Assembly: GCA_041581635.1 (NCBI GenBank)
Contig: JBFICW010000004.1
Location: forward strand, 26,425 to 90,424
Length of the DNA stretch: 64,000 nt
DNA from: Porticoccus sp041581635
GTDB taxonomy: Bacteria > Pseudomonadota > Gammaproteobacteria > Pseudomonadales > Porticoccaceae
Direction: 5' to 3'
Shown here piece by piece: positions 34,020 to 42,163 of this stretch. Under the pieces are notes generated by a model. The model was not told where the DNA came from and searched no databases. It saw nothing but the letters and a program-made list of their open reading frames with translations. Position numbers and translations under genes: made by a program. Numbering within the stretch: position 1 is the first letter of the stretch; each line of letters begins with the position of its first letter.

Positions 34020-34361
34020 TTAATTAAAACGCTGATTCCAATTTCCATTGTTTTCATTTAGACCGTTTTCTTCTGTGTCGAAAAGTATACGCTTCTTTAA
34101 GTCGGGAATTTTTATACCTGATCGCACTAGTGTTTCCTGTACGGCGTTACAGAGATAATCATCCATGTGGTTTTTTCTGGCTAATGAAAGTTCGTCATTT
34201 GATTGAAAAACACAGAGTATTGAGAGCGAGCCAGGAAAATTATTATAGTTTACAGAATGGGTTAACCACTTAAAACCTGAAACATTTTCAAGCGCCATTT
34301 CGCAAACTTCGGTCAGCGATTCCCTGAGAGTTCTTTCAGTTTTCTTGTCGCTTTTTTTCAT
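34020..34361 (-). CDS. Conserved small protein, unknown function
   Basis: A 113-residue soluble protein. The start MKKSDKKTERTLRESLTEVC and the middle GFKWLTHSVNYNNFPGSL with CVFQSNDEL look like a conserved globular family seen in marine gammaproteobacteria, from memory and unverified. No helix-turn-helix or catalytic motif is evident. The coding strand is AT-rich compared with neighbours. Confidence 0.6.
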   Translation of the reverse strand: MKKSDKKTERTLRESLTEVCEMALENVSGFKWLTHSVNYNNFPGSLSILCVFQSNDELSLARKNHMDDYLCNAVQETLVRSGIKIPDLKKRILFDTEENGLNENNGNWNQRFN

Positions 34362-34552
34362 TACTTTCGATGCCTGTTAGGGTGTTTGACGTCGATGAGA
34401 TGTCATTATATATGCCGCAGAGGGTGGAGCCGTAGTGGCTGTAAAATGAGTAGGCAGCCTTATGCTGACCTGGGAGAGTAACCCTTTTCCTGCAAGACAA
34501 TGGGGTTTACAGTAGTTTAATTTTCCCTTTGGTCGTTGTTTTCAGTGCTGGT

Positions 34553-34567
34553 TGAGACGGCGTCTCA
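34553..34567. promoter_or_regulatory. Palindrome upstream of the hydrolase gene
   Basis: TGAGACG-G-CGTCTCA is a perfect 15-base odd-centred palindrome, 86 bases before the hydrolase ATG, in the 291-base gap. It looks like an operator for a dimeric repressor, such as a TetR-type protein. A TATAAAAT box lies at about 34613-34620 downstream of it. No regulator gene is adjacent. Confidence 0.4.
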
Positions 34568-34652
34568 TGATAAAACACAGGTTGTCGAACAATAACCCGG
34601 GATTATTGCTAGTATAAAATCCATAAGAGTGAGGGGTGAGCAGTTTCAAGAA

Positions 34653-35606
34653 ATGAGTATTAACGCTGAATTACTGGAGTGTGTGCGCAGAGATCTCCGT
34701 CTGATGGGCTTTGATCCCTCCCGGGACAGTACTGAGAAAACCCCAGAGGAGCTTCAGTACCTGAAGCACTACGGTTTGGATATGTCGGCTCAGTTAGCCG
34801 GTATCAATCATTATTTCGGGTTTCTCTCAGCTCGGGGGTTCCGTCTGGCGGCTCACTACTGGATGCCGGAAAACCCAAGAGGAACCTATTTTGTCGTGCA
34901 TGGTTACTTTGACCACATCGGGCTCTATGGACACTTGATACGTCATCTCTTACAGCGTGGTTATGCGGTAGTGGCATTTGATTTGCCCGGTCACGGCCTC
35001 TCGAGTGGTGAGCGAGTCACGATTGAAAGTTTCGACCATTACGTCGATATATTTTCTGATTTGTTGCACAGCTGTGAAATGAACTTGCCCAAACCGTGGA
35101 AGGCTGTAGGTCAGAGTACCGGTGGTGCAATTCTTTTGAAATACATCTTGGCGGCCAAGCCTCACCATTATGAGAATGACCTCACAGAAATCACTGTGTT
35201 GGCGCCGCTAATTCATCCCTGGGGCTGGAAGAAAAGTGTATATACCTACAAAGTTCTTCATCGTTTTTTGAACAAGATCAAGCGAAAATTTAAGGCCAAT
35301 ACAGCGGATGAAGTGTTTAATAAGTTTCTGGAAAATAATGACCCGCTTCAGGCCGATTGTATTCCGATGGAGTGGCTCGCCTCAATGAAGCGCTGGACGG
35401 AAGAGTTTGTGGCACTGCCGCCAAGTGACTACCCCCTACTTGTCATTCAGGGAGATAAAGATAGAACGGTAGATTGGCAGCACAACATCGATGAGCTAAG
35501 CCGTAAGTTCTCCTGCCTTGAGTTAGACATCGTTGCTGGAGCCCGGCATCACTTGGTCAACGAAGTGCTGTCGTTAAGAGAGCAGATATTTTCAAGAATC
35601 AATTAA
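34653..35606 (+). CDS. Alpha/beta hydrolase, monoacylglycerol lipase-like
   Basis: A 317-residue hydrolase. The nucleophile elbow GQSTG (VGQSTGGAILL), FDLPGHGLSSGER and the oxyanion HGYFDH region match the lysophospholipase/monoglyceride lipase subgroup. The acid is probably Asp in IQGDKDRTVDW and the base His in AGARHHLVNE. No signal peptide. A GTG eight codons upstream is an alternative start. Single gene with its own upstream palindrome; convergent with serA. Confidence 0.82.
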   Translation: MSINAELLECVRRDLRLMGFDPSRDSTEKTPEELQYLKHYGLDMSAQLAGINHYFGFLSARGFRLAAHYWMPENPRGTYFVVHGYFDHIGLYGHLIRHLLQRGYAVVAFDLPGHGLSSGERVTIESFDHYVDIFSDLLHSCEMNLPKPWKAVGQSTGGAILLKYILAAKPHHYENDLTEITVLAPLIHPWGWKKSVYTYKVLHRFLNKIKRKFKANTADEVFNKFLENNDPLQADCIPMEWLASMKRWTEEFVALPPSDYPLLVIQGDKDRTVDWQHNIDELSRKFSCLELDIVAGARHHLVNEVLSLREQIFSRIN

Positions 35607-35621
35607 TTATGGGTTTTAACA

Positions 35622-35651
35622 TAAAAAAACCGGGAGTTTCTTGGCCCCCGG
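35622..35651 (-). terminator. Terminator of serA
   Basis: On the minus strand CCGGGGG, 8 bases, CTCCCGG, then seven T. This is 40 bases after the serA stop and also follows the hydrolase stop by 16 bases on the plus strand, where no T run is present. Confidence 0.85.
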
Positions 35652-35691
35652 CTTAATTATGAATTAATCAAATGTGTTTATAAGTCTTTGA

Positions 35692-36921
35692 TTAAAAAAG
35701 AACCCGACAACGCATCGTGCCATCAATCTCTTTCAGGGCCTTTAGTGCAATATCGCTGTATTCAGCATCTACATCGAGCACCACATAGCCAACCTTTGCT
35801 GTGGTTTGCAGGTGTTGACCGCAAATGTTGATATTGTTATCGGAGAACACTTGGTTAATCGCCGTCATGATGCCGGGTACGTTATGATGGACGTGCAGCA
35901 GGCGGTGGGTTCCGGTATGGGGTGGCAGTGATACCTGCGGAAAATTAACCGCACTGATCGTCGTGCCGCTGTCGCTGTATCGAGCCAGTTTTTCAGCGAC
36001 TTCCAGGCCAATATTCTCCTGTGCTTCCTGTGTCGAGCCACCAATATGTGGCGTCAGAATAACGTTGTCGAACTGCCTCAGGGGAGAGATGAATTCTTCC
36101 TGGTTAGATTTGGGTTCGGTGGGGAACACATCAATGGCTGCGCCGGCCAGATGTTTGCTTTCCAATAGTGCGCTCAAGGCATCAATATCAACGACTTGGC
36201 CGCGGGCAGCATTGATCAGAATACCCCCTTTTTTGATAGAGCCCAGTTCCTCTGATCCCATCATGTAGCGAGTGGCATCGGTATCTGGTACATGGAGTGA
36301 TACCACATCTGAGCTGCTTAGCAGCGCCTTGAGGCTGGGCACCTGTTCAGCATTGCCCAACGGTAATTTGGTGACAACGTCGTAAAACTTGACTCGCATG
36401 CCCATGGATTCAGCCATCACGCTGATTTGGCTGCCGATATTTCCGTAGCCAATAATACCTAGGGTCTTACCGCGAACTTCATAGGAGTCCGTAGCAGATT
36501 TGAGCCAGGTTCCACGATGAGCGGCAGCGCTTTTTTCGGGGATGCCTCGCATCAGCATAATGGTTTCGGCGATCACCAGCTCTGCTACGCTTCGGGTGTT
36601 GGAGTAGGGCGCATTAAATACGACGACACCATGTTCGGTGGCCGCTTGAAGGTCAACCTGATTGGTGCCAATACAAAAGCACCCAACACCTATTAGCTTT
36701 TTGCCAGCTTCAAAGACCTTGCGGTTAAGTTGGGAGCGAGAGCGGATGCCCACAAAATGAAAATCCTTTATCTTGTCGACCAGTTCATCTTCTGGCAGGG
36801 CAGATTTCAGGTATTCCACATTGGTGTAACCCTCAGCTTTCAGGGTTGCTACGGCGGAAGGGTGAACCCCTTCTAATAACAGGAATTTAATTTTGGCTTT
36901 GTCGAGGGAAAAGTTGACCAT
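35692..36921 (-). CDS. serA: D-3-phosphoglycerate dehydrogenase SerA
   Basis: A 409-residue NAD enzyme for the first step of serine synthesis, same length class as E. coli SerA (410). It has the NAD-binding GKTLGIIGYGNIGSQISVMAE (in part), VLTPHIGGSTQEAQENIG with the catalytic His, and a C-terminal ACT domain (GTHRLLHVHHNVPGIMTAIN) for serine feedback. It is divergent from a D-2-hydroxyglutarate dehydrogenase-like gene. SerA can reduce 2-oxoglutarate to D-2-hydroxyglutarate, and in Pseudomonas the two enzymes work together. Three tandem 9-base repeats stand directly before its ATG. Confidence 0.95.
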   Translation of the reverse strand: MVNFSLDKAKIKFLLLEGVHPSAVATLKAEGYTNVEYLKSALPEDELVDKIKDFHFVGIRSRSQLNRKVFEAGKKLIGVGCFCIGTNQVDLQAATEHGVVVFNAPYSNTRSVAELVIAETIMLMRGIPEKSAAAHRGTWLKSATDSYEVRGKTLGIIGYGNIGSQISVMAESMGMRVKFYDVVTKLPLGNAEQVPSLKALLSSSDVVSLHVPDTDATRYMMGSEELGSIKKGGILINAARGQVVDIDALSALLESKHLAGAAIDVFPTEPKSNQEEFISPLRQFDNVILTPHIGGSTQEAQENIGLEVAEKLARYSDSGTTISAVNFPQVSLPPHTGTHRLLHVHHNVPGIMTAINQVFSDNNINICGQHLQTTAKVGYVVLDVDAEYSDIALKALKEIDGTMRCRVLF

Positions 36922-36922
36922 T

Positions 36923-36949
36923 TCTCTTGGATCTCTTGGGTCTCTTGGG
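36923..36949. repeat. Three 9-bp tandem repeats in the serA ribosome-binding region
   Basis: TCTCTTGGA-TCTCTTGGG-TCTCTTGGG on the plus strand; the message reads CCAAGAGAC CCAAGAGAT CCAAGAGAA and then ATG after two bases. Each unit offers an AAGAGA that could pair with 16S rRNA. Copy-number change by slippage would move or multiply this site. Confidence 0.75.
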
Positions 36950-37050
36950 TAGCTGCCTGGCTATAACTACCGTTTTGGCTATCTAAAAAAAAGGGCGGCT
37001 ATGATAACATGCACGCCCCTTGATAACTGCCTTTTTTGGAGATGTTTAAG

Positions 37051-38475
37051 ATGGCAATTTCCGATGCCACTATTGAAAAGTTGCGCGATATTGTAGGCGA
37101 TCAGCGAGTGCTGACGGACGATGGGGCTTTCCAGCAGTATGGTGTTGATCGCACCACTATTTGGCAGCCCGCACCGGGTGTTGTTGTACTGCCCGGCAGC
37201 ACCGAAGAAGTTCAGGCAATCGTGCAGCTGGCCAACGCTGAAAACCTGGCTGTGGTGCCCTCTGGCGGGCGCACCGGGTTGAGTGGTGGTGCAGTAGCCA
37301 TCAATGGCGAAATAGTCATTGTTATGGATCGCATGAAAAAGGTGGTGGAATTTAATGAAGTTGACCGCATCGTTACGGTAGAAGCAGGGATGGTCACGCA
37401 GCAATTGCAGGAGTTTGCCGAGGAGCAGGGGTTGTTTTACCCGGTTGACTTTGCCTCCGCCGGTTCCAGCCAAATTGGCGGCAATATTGCGACCAATGCG
37501 GGAGGGATTAACGTGATTCGCTATGGCATGACACGCGATTGGGTGATGGGCTTGAAAGTGGTCGATGGCAACGGAAATATTTTAGAGTTGAACCATGGGC
37601 TGGTAAAAAACAATACCGGTTTGGATTTTCGTCACCTGTTTATTGGTTCAGAAGGCGTCCTTGGGATTATCACCGAGGCATCTATACGACTAACTCGCAA
37701 GCCGCTCGAGTCGAGTGTGCTGGTGCTGGGTGTCGTAGATTTTCCCAGTATTATGGGCGTGCTGAAAACCTTTAATGGAGGTTTGGGTCTTACGGCATTT
37801 GAATTCTTTTCTCACAATGGTATGGAGAAAGTGATCGCTCATAGTGAAGTGCCGGCACCTTTTGAAACGGTCTCACCCTTCTATGCCTTGATTGAATTTG
37901 AACAATCATCCGAGGCTGATCTTGAGCGGGCCATGGAGCTGTTTGAAACCTGTATGGAAGAAGGCTGGGTTGAAGATGGCGCGATTAGCCAGAGCCTTTC
38001 TCAGGCAGAGAACCTGTGGAAACTGCGTGAAGACCTTTCCGAAACCCTTTCGCGGTGGAAGCCTTACAAAAACGATATCAGTGTCAGTGTGTCTCAAATG
38101 CCTGCCTTTATCGAGAAGGTGGGTGTGCTGGTAGCAGAGCAGTATCCAGACTTTGAAATAGTTTGGTTTGGCCATATTGGCGATGGCAATATTCACCTGA
38201 ATATTTTGAAACCCGATGATCTATCGGTCGAGGCGTTTACCGAGCGTTGCGGTGGCGTGAGTAAGCAGGTGGCAGCCTTGATTCAGGCATTTAATGGCAG
38301 TGTTTCCGCCGAGCACGGGGTTGGGCTATTGAAGAAGGACTACCTGGGCTACACTCGTACTGAAACAGAACTTCAGTTAATGCGCCAGATAAAGCTGGCA
38401 TTCGATCCGAAAGGTATTATGAACCCTGGCAAGCTGATTGATCTTGCCGACTCATTAGGGACTTTTGAGGGCTAA
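37051..38475 (+). CDS. FAD-linked oxidase, probable D-2-hydroxyglutarate dehydrogenase
   Basis: A 474-residue flavoprotein of the GlcD/D2HGDH family. The FAD-binding PCMH domain is seen in VVPSGGRTGLSGGAVAINGE and ASAGSSQIGGNIATNAGGI; the C-terminal cap has WFGHIGDGNIHLNIL with metal-binding His and ends SAEHGVGLLKKDYL and DPKGIMNPGKLI. D-lactate or glycolate dehydrogenase relatives share this pattern. The divergent serA favours D-2-hydroxyglutarate as substrate, as in Pseudomonas. GGAG lies 9 bases before the ATG at 37051. Followed after 3 bases by a small membrane protein gene. Confidence 0.85.
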   Translation: MAISDATIEKLRDIVGDQRVLTDDGAFQQYGVDRTTIWQPAPGVVVLPGSTEEVQAIVQLANAENLAVVPSGGRTGLSGGAVAINGEIVIVMDRMKKVVEFNEVDRIVTVEAGMVTQQLQEFAEEQGLFYPVDFASAGSSQIGGNIATNAGGINVIRYGMTRDWVMGLKVVDGNGNILELNHGLVKNNTGLDFRHLFIGSEGVLGIITEASIRLTRKPLESSVLVLGVVDFPSIMGVLKTFNGGLGLTAFEFFSHNGMEKVIAHSEVPAPFETVSPFYALIEFEQSSEADLERAMELFETCMEEGWVEDGAISQSLSQAENLWKLREDLSETLSRWKPYKNDISVSVSQMPAFIEKVGVLVAEQYPDFEIVWFGHIGDGNIHLNILKPDDLSVEAFTERCGGVSKQVAALIQAFNGSVSAEHGVGLLKKDYLGYTRTETELQLMRQIKLAFDPKGIMNPGKLIDLADSLGTFEG

Positions 38476-38478
38476 GTT

Positions 38479-38910
38479 ATGAGCCAAGAAATGAGTGAAG
38501 AAACACAGAAACCTGAATCTTCAGTATCGGATGTTCGGCGTGCTGAGGCCGGTCAGCAGTCTGAGGCGGCGCTCAACACTGGCGTGAACGATAACCTGAA
38601 GAACCTGACTCAGTTGGTGTATATCCTGCAGGCTATCAGCTTAGTGGTCGGCGTGACGGCCATAGCCGGATTGATTCTTAATTACCTCAAGCGGGATGAG
38701 GTAAAAGGAACCTATCTTGAATCTCACTTTGCTTGGCAAATTAAAACGTTTTGGTATGCCTTGGTTGGTGTCATTCTCGGTTGGTTGCTGGCTATAGTTT
38801 TGATCGGCTTCCTCATTCTTGGTGCCGTTGGCCTTTGGTATATCTACCGGATTGTCAAAGGTTGGCTGGCCCTCAATGACGGCAAGGAGCTCGATAATGC
38901 GTTATTTTGA
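38479..38910 (+). CDS. DUF4870-like small membrane protein
   Basis: A 143-residue protein with about 40 polar residues, then three hydrophobic segments: LVYILQAISLVVGVTAIAGL, FWYALVGVILGWLLAIVLIG and the helix with LWYIYRIVKGWLAL. The end IYRIVKGWLALNDGKEL is typical of DUF4870-type proteins. Function unknown. It lies between two enzymes on the same transcript and overlaps the next gene by 14 bases. Confidence 0.72.
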   Translation: MSQEMSEETQKPESSVSDVRRAEAGQQSEAALNTGVNDNLKNLTQLVYILQAISLVVGVTAIAGLILNYLKRDEVKGTYLESHFAWQIKTFWYALVGVILGWLLAIVLIGFLILGAVGLWYIYRIVKGWLALNDGKELDNALF

Positions 38911-39574
38911 TCACTGTATTCATTTTGCCGGTGGTGGTTCCCAACAACTTCCTGCCGGTAAGGTCGTCTGTGTCGGACTCAACTACAGCGACCATGTTAA
39001 AGAGATGAGCAGTCAGGTGGCCAGTGAGCCAGTGATCTTTCTCAAGCCTTCCAGCGCCCTGGTTCCCTTGGAGGCGCCCGTGGCCATCCCGGTTGAATTT
39101 GGCGCCTGTCACCACGAAGGGGAAATGTCGATCTTGATTGGTGAACAGCTGGCAGATTGCACAGAAGACGAGGCCGCCAAGGCGATTATTGGTGTGGGTG
39201 TGGCTCTTGACCTGACTCTCAGGGACTTGCAGTCGCAATTCAAACAAAAGGGGCACCCATGGGACAAAGCTAAAGGCTTCGACGGTGCCTGCCCCGCCTC
39301 TGCGTTCGTGGATCGCTCCCAGGTCGGTGACTTACAAAATCTTGAGTTGCGGCTCACTCTGAACGGCGAAGTAAAACAGGCCTCTAATACCAGCCATATG
39401 ATTACGCCGGTATTGCCGCTGATTGCTTATATCTCAAAATTCTTTACCTTGATGCCAGGCGATATCGTGTTAACGGGAACACCTGCCGGTGTGGGGCCAT
39501 TGTCTCCCGGTGACGAACTAACGCTTGAACTGGTGGATGTGGTTGCTGTCACCACGACGGTGGTGGCTCGTTAG
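38897..39574 (+). CDS. Fumarylacetoacetate hydrolase family protein
   Basis: A 225-residue protein of the FAH fold, like YcgM/FAHD1, which act on acylpyruvates or decarboxylate oxaloacetate. VCVGLNYSDHVKEM, the metal ligands in HHEGEMSILIG and KGFDGACP, and the C-terminal MPGDIVLTGTPAGVGPLSPGD are family marks. AAGGAG 7 bases before the ATG at 38897 fixes the start. Its 5' end lies within the preceding membrane gene, so translation is coupled. The substrate is not certain. Confidence 0.88.
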   Translation: MRYFDHCIHFAGGGSQQLPAGKVVCVGLNYSDHVKEMSSQVASEPVIFLKPSSALVPLEAPVAIPVEFGACHHEGEMSILIGEQLADCTEDEAAKAIIGVGVALDLTLRDLQSQFKQKGHPWDKAKGFDGACPASAFVDRSQVGDLQNLELRLTLNGEVKQASNTSHMITPVLPLIAYISKFFTLMPGDIVLTGTPAGVGPLSPGDELTLELVDVVAVTTTVVAR

Positions 39575-39603
39575 CGCTGGGGAAGCAACGCTACGGCATA
39601 TTG

Positions 39604-40053
39604 CTATAAAGTGATATTACGTTTACCCAGCATAATCGTGATAAAACTAATCACTTCATTGCCTTGCTGATTATAGCCTCGATACTGAACACGCATAATG
39701 CCCCGGTCAGGCTTGGTTCTGGATGGTTTTATCGAAAGGATTTCTGCCTCGGTGTGTATGGTGTCACCGGGGCGTACGGGCAATAAAAACTTAACCTCAT
39801 CAATGCCGGGCCCTCCCATACTGACGGTGTCAAATACTCCCGATTGCACGATCCGACAGAAACATAAATTTAATGTTTGAAAGCCGCTGCCTATCAGTCC
39901 ACCATACGGCCCTTCTTTTGCTGCGGCGACATCTGTGTGAAAGGGTTGTGGGTCATAGTTTAAAGCGAATTCCAGTATTTGCTTTTCATCCAGAGTAAAG
40001 CTCTGGGCTTTAAATATCTCACCGATTTTAAAATCATCGAGGTAGCGGCCCAT
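39604..40053 (-). CDS. MaoC-like (R)-hydratase
   Basis: A 149-residue hot-dog-fold protein. The hydratase-2 motif is complete in FALNYDPQPFHTDVAAAKEG, with the Asp and His of the catalytic pair, followed by YGGLIGSGFQT. Such enzymes hydrate trans-2-enoyl-CoA to (R)-3-hydroxyacyl-CoA; the exact acyl group is not known here. ATG at 40053 chosen, giving MGRYLDDFKIGE; an upstream ATG at 40098 adds a stretch unlike the family. Convergent with the FAH gene and divergent from a DUF1653 gene. Confidence 0.85.
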   Translation of the reverse strand: MGRYLDDFKIGEIFKAQSFTLDEKQILEFALNYDPQPFHTDVAAAKEGPYGGLIGSGFQTLNLCFCRIVQSGVFDTVSMGGPGIDEVKFLLPVRPGDTIHTEAEILSIKPSRTKPDRGIMRVQYRGYNQQGNEVISFITIMLGKRNITL

Positions 40054-40156
40054 GTTGGTATACCTGCTATTCAGATAAAAAATTAGCCATGATGGCATTC
40101 CGTTTATACGCTTACAGCGTACTCTTTATTAATACCTATACAGGTTCAAACCACTA

Positions 40157-40387
40157 ATGATTAAAAAAGGAATCTATAAACACTTCAAGGGACAGTTGTA
40201 CGAGGTGATAGAGATTGCCCGGCATAGTGAAACAGAAGAGGAATACGTGGTCTATCGTACACTCTATGGTGATCGCAGCACTTGGGTGCGGCCTTTATCA
40301 ATGTTCAGTGAAATGATCGAGCACGAGGGTAAAACCAGTAGGCGGTTTGAGTTTGTAGAAGACGGGCACATCGAGGTTCCCCGGTAG
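40157..40387 (+). CDS. DUF1653 family protein
   Basis: A 76-residue protein with the whole DUF1653 pattern: KGIYKHFKGQLYEVIEIARH, VVYRTLYGD and WVRPLSMFSEMIEHEG. The family is common in bacteria as a short single-domain protein and its function is unknown. The ATG lies 104 bases from the divergent hydratase start. Confidence 0.88.
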   Translation: MIKKGIYKHFKGQLYEVIEIARHSETEEEYVVYRTLYGDRSTWVRPLSMFSEMIEHEGKTSRRFEFVEDGHIEVPR

Positions 40388-40454
40388 GGACAGCCTCGGT
40401 CTCTAGGGTGGTTTTAGTAGGATGTTTTTCTGTAAGGCCCGTTAAAGCAGGGGC

Positions 40455-40757
40455 TTAATGTGAAACAGGCATTGGCTTGCTGTCAAAAAAGTCACTTCGG
40501 TTGATAAGTTCATTGGTAATTGCCTCAGCAAAGGCTTGATCCAAATCAGAGCTCGGCGTTTCAAGGTTGCCCAAAATATTCCATAACTTACTGCTGGAGA
40601 GCATTTCCACTCGTGTATCAATCCAGTGGTAAATTAGCTGGCCTGCTTCATCTCTTTCTACATAGAAGTTGTTGGACTGCTGCCTCATTAGGGTTTCTAT
40701 GGGTGCCAGGCTATTCATTGGAGTCGTCTTATTCGTTGTCTTTTGGGTTTTTTTCAT
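40455..40757 (-). CDS. Small hypothetical protein
   Basis: A 100-residue protein, lysine/threonine-rich at the start (MKKTQKTTNKTT) and then acidic, with YVERDEAGQLIYHWIDTRVEML and SSDLDQAFAEAITNELINRS. GAGAG six bases before the ATG at 40757 supports the start. No membrane segment, no known motif. It may also start at the Met before NSLAP. Its reality rests on composition and the ribosome site only. Confidence 0.5.
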   Translation of the reverse strand: MKKTQKTTNKTTPMNSLAPIETLMRQQSNNFYVERDEAGQLIYHWIDTRVEMLSSSKLWNILGNLETPSSDLDQAFAEAITNELINRSDFFDSKPMPVSH

Positions 40758-40970
40758 TGTTTCTCTCATCTATTTTTTCATTTCTCTTTGTCTTGTGGGG
40801 CAAGATAGCTCGCGAATGTGTCATAACAATGGAAGTTTTATGACAAATAGATGACATTGCTTCTCGAGATCAATCTGGACATTTTGGCGACCTGCCATCA
40901 AAGTACGCACCTTTCTATGGCTGGTTACTGCTACAACATATTTTTACAATAAGGTTTATAGGTTCAGGAG

Positions 40971-42158
40971 ATGTCTTCAATACTGTTTGAAAAGAAGCGC
41001 GTGAATGTAAACAGCATTCCCGTACGTTTTGCCGCTATATTGATTAGCACGTGTTCCATGATGTACTTCATCAATATGCCGTTGATGCTGGGACTCGCGG
41101 TGAAAGATCTGAGCTTGGTGGAATCACAGGTGTGGCTGCTCGGTGGACTTTTTCTGGGTGGCGTCGTCTTGGCGGCAGTACTTTCCATATGGTTTATTCG
41201 CATTGCCCATTGGCAGCGATTGATCTTTATCAGTGGGCTTCTGAGCTTGCTTGCCTTTTTGTTACCGGTGTTTGTCTCTGGTTTTACCTTTTTATTGGTT
41301 TGTCAGGGGTTGGCCGGGTTTTTTGCCGGTATCGGTTACGCCGTAGCCATTGCCTGTTTGGGTGACACCGCCAACCCTACGCGCAATTATGCGCTGGCAC
41401 TGACGTTTCAAACGGCTGCCGTGGCTGTTGTGGGTTATCAGTTGCCTCAATTGGTTGCCAGAGGGACAACCTTTAACGAGGCGCTTATCGCGGTCTCAGG
41501 CTTTTCTGTGGTCTCAATACTGCTGGGTATCTTGATGCCGAGAAATGGTAAACGTGCCAGTCTTAAAAGCGCCATGAACGTCCAAAAGCCACTTGTCGTT
41601 TGCCTCTCTCTCTTTGTCCTACTCCTGATTTTGGTGGGAGGCAGTGCCGTTCGCAACTCAATAGAACCCATCGCATCACGCCTTGATTTCGCGGCAACTG
41701 AGGGTGGCAGTGTGATGATTCTGCTAATTCTGGCCAGTGGGCTAGGTTCGTTGATCGCAGCCTTTATGGGCGCTCGTTTCGGTTATGCTAAACCAATGGC
41801 TACAGCCTTGGGCTTAGCCGCTACTATTTTAGTGATGGGGGTCTTTCAGATTTGGCCCGAGCAATTGAGTCTGATTTTTGCATTTTGTCTGGTGGGGGCT
41901 GCCTGGAACTTTGCTGCCGCTTTCGGTATGGGTTTAACTGCCAAGCTCGACAGTAGTGGTAAGTACACGCCATTGATCGCTGCGATGCAGGTTCTCAGCA
42001 ATATTGCCGGGGTTGCCATCGTCGGTTCACTGGTGGTGGGGGGCAGTTACGTGTTGCCCTACATGCTTGCCTGTATCGTCTGGGTGTTGGCTCTGGTGAT
42101 GGTGATTTCCGTTGCGAAACGTAATCAGATGCTAATCACCGCAAGTAACAGTGAGTAA
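40971..42158 (+). CDS. MFS transporter
   Basis: A 395-residue protein with about twelve hydrophobic segments in two halves; GFFAGIGYAVAIACLGDTANPTRN is a typical helix 4-5 turn. AGGAG lies 5 bases before the ATG. The second half begins after a basic loop (PRNGKRASLKSAMN). No family mark shows the substrate. The next gene, srkA-like, begins 5 bases after its stop. Confidence 0.82.
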   Translation: MSSILFEKKRVNVNSIPVRFAAILISTCSMMYFINMPLMLGLAVKDLSLVESQVWLLGGLFLGGVVLAAVLSIWFIRIAHWQRLIFISGLLSLLAFLLPVFVSGFTFLLVCQGLAGFFAGIGYAVAIACLGDTANPTRNYALALTFQTAAVAVVGYQLPQLVARGTTFNEALIAVSGFSVVSILLGILMPRNGKRASLKSAMNVQKPLVVCLSLFVLLLILVGGSAVRNSIEPIASRLDFAATEGGSVMILLILASGLGSLIAAFMGARFGYAKPMATALGLAATILVMGVFQIWPEQLSLIFAFCLVGAAWNFAAAFGMGLTAKLDSSGKYTPLIAAMQVLSNIAGVAIVGSLVVGGSYVLPYMLACIVWVLALVMVISVAKRNQMLITASNSE

Positions 42159-42163
42159 GGTAA

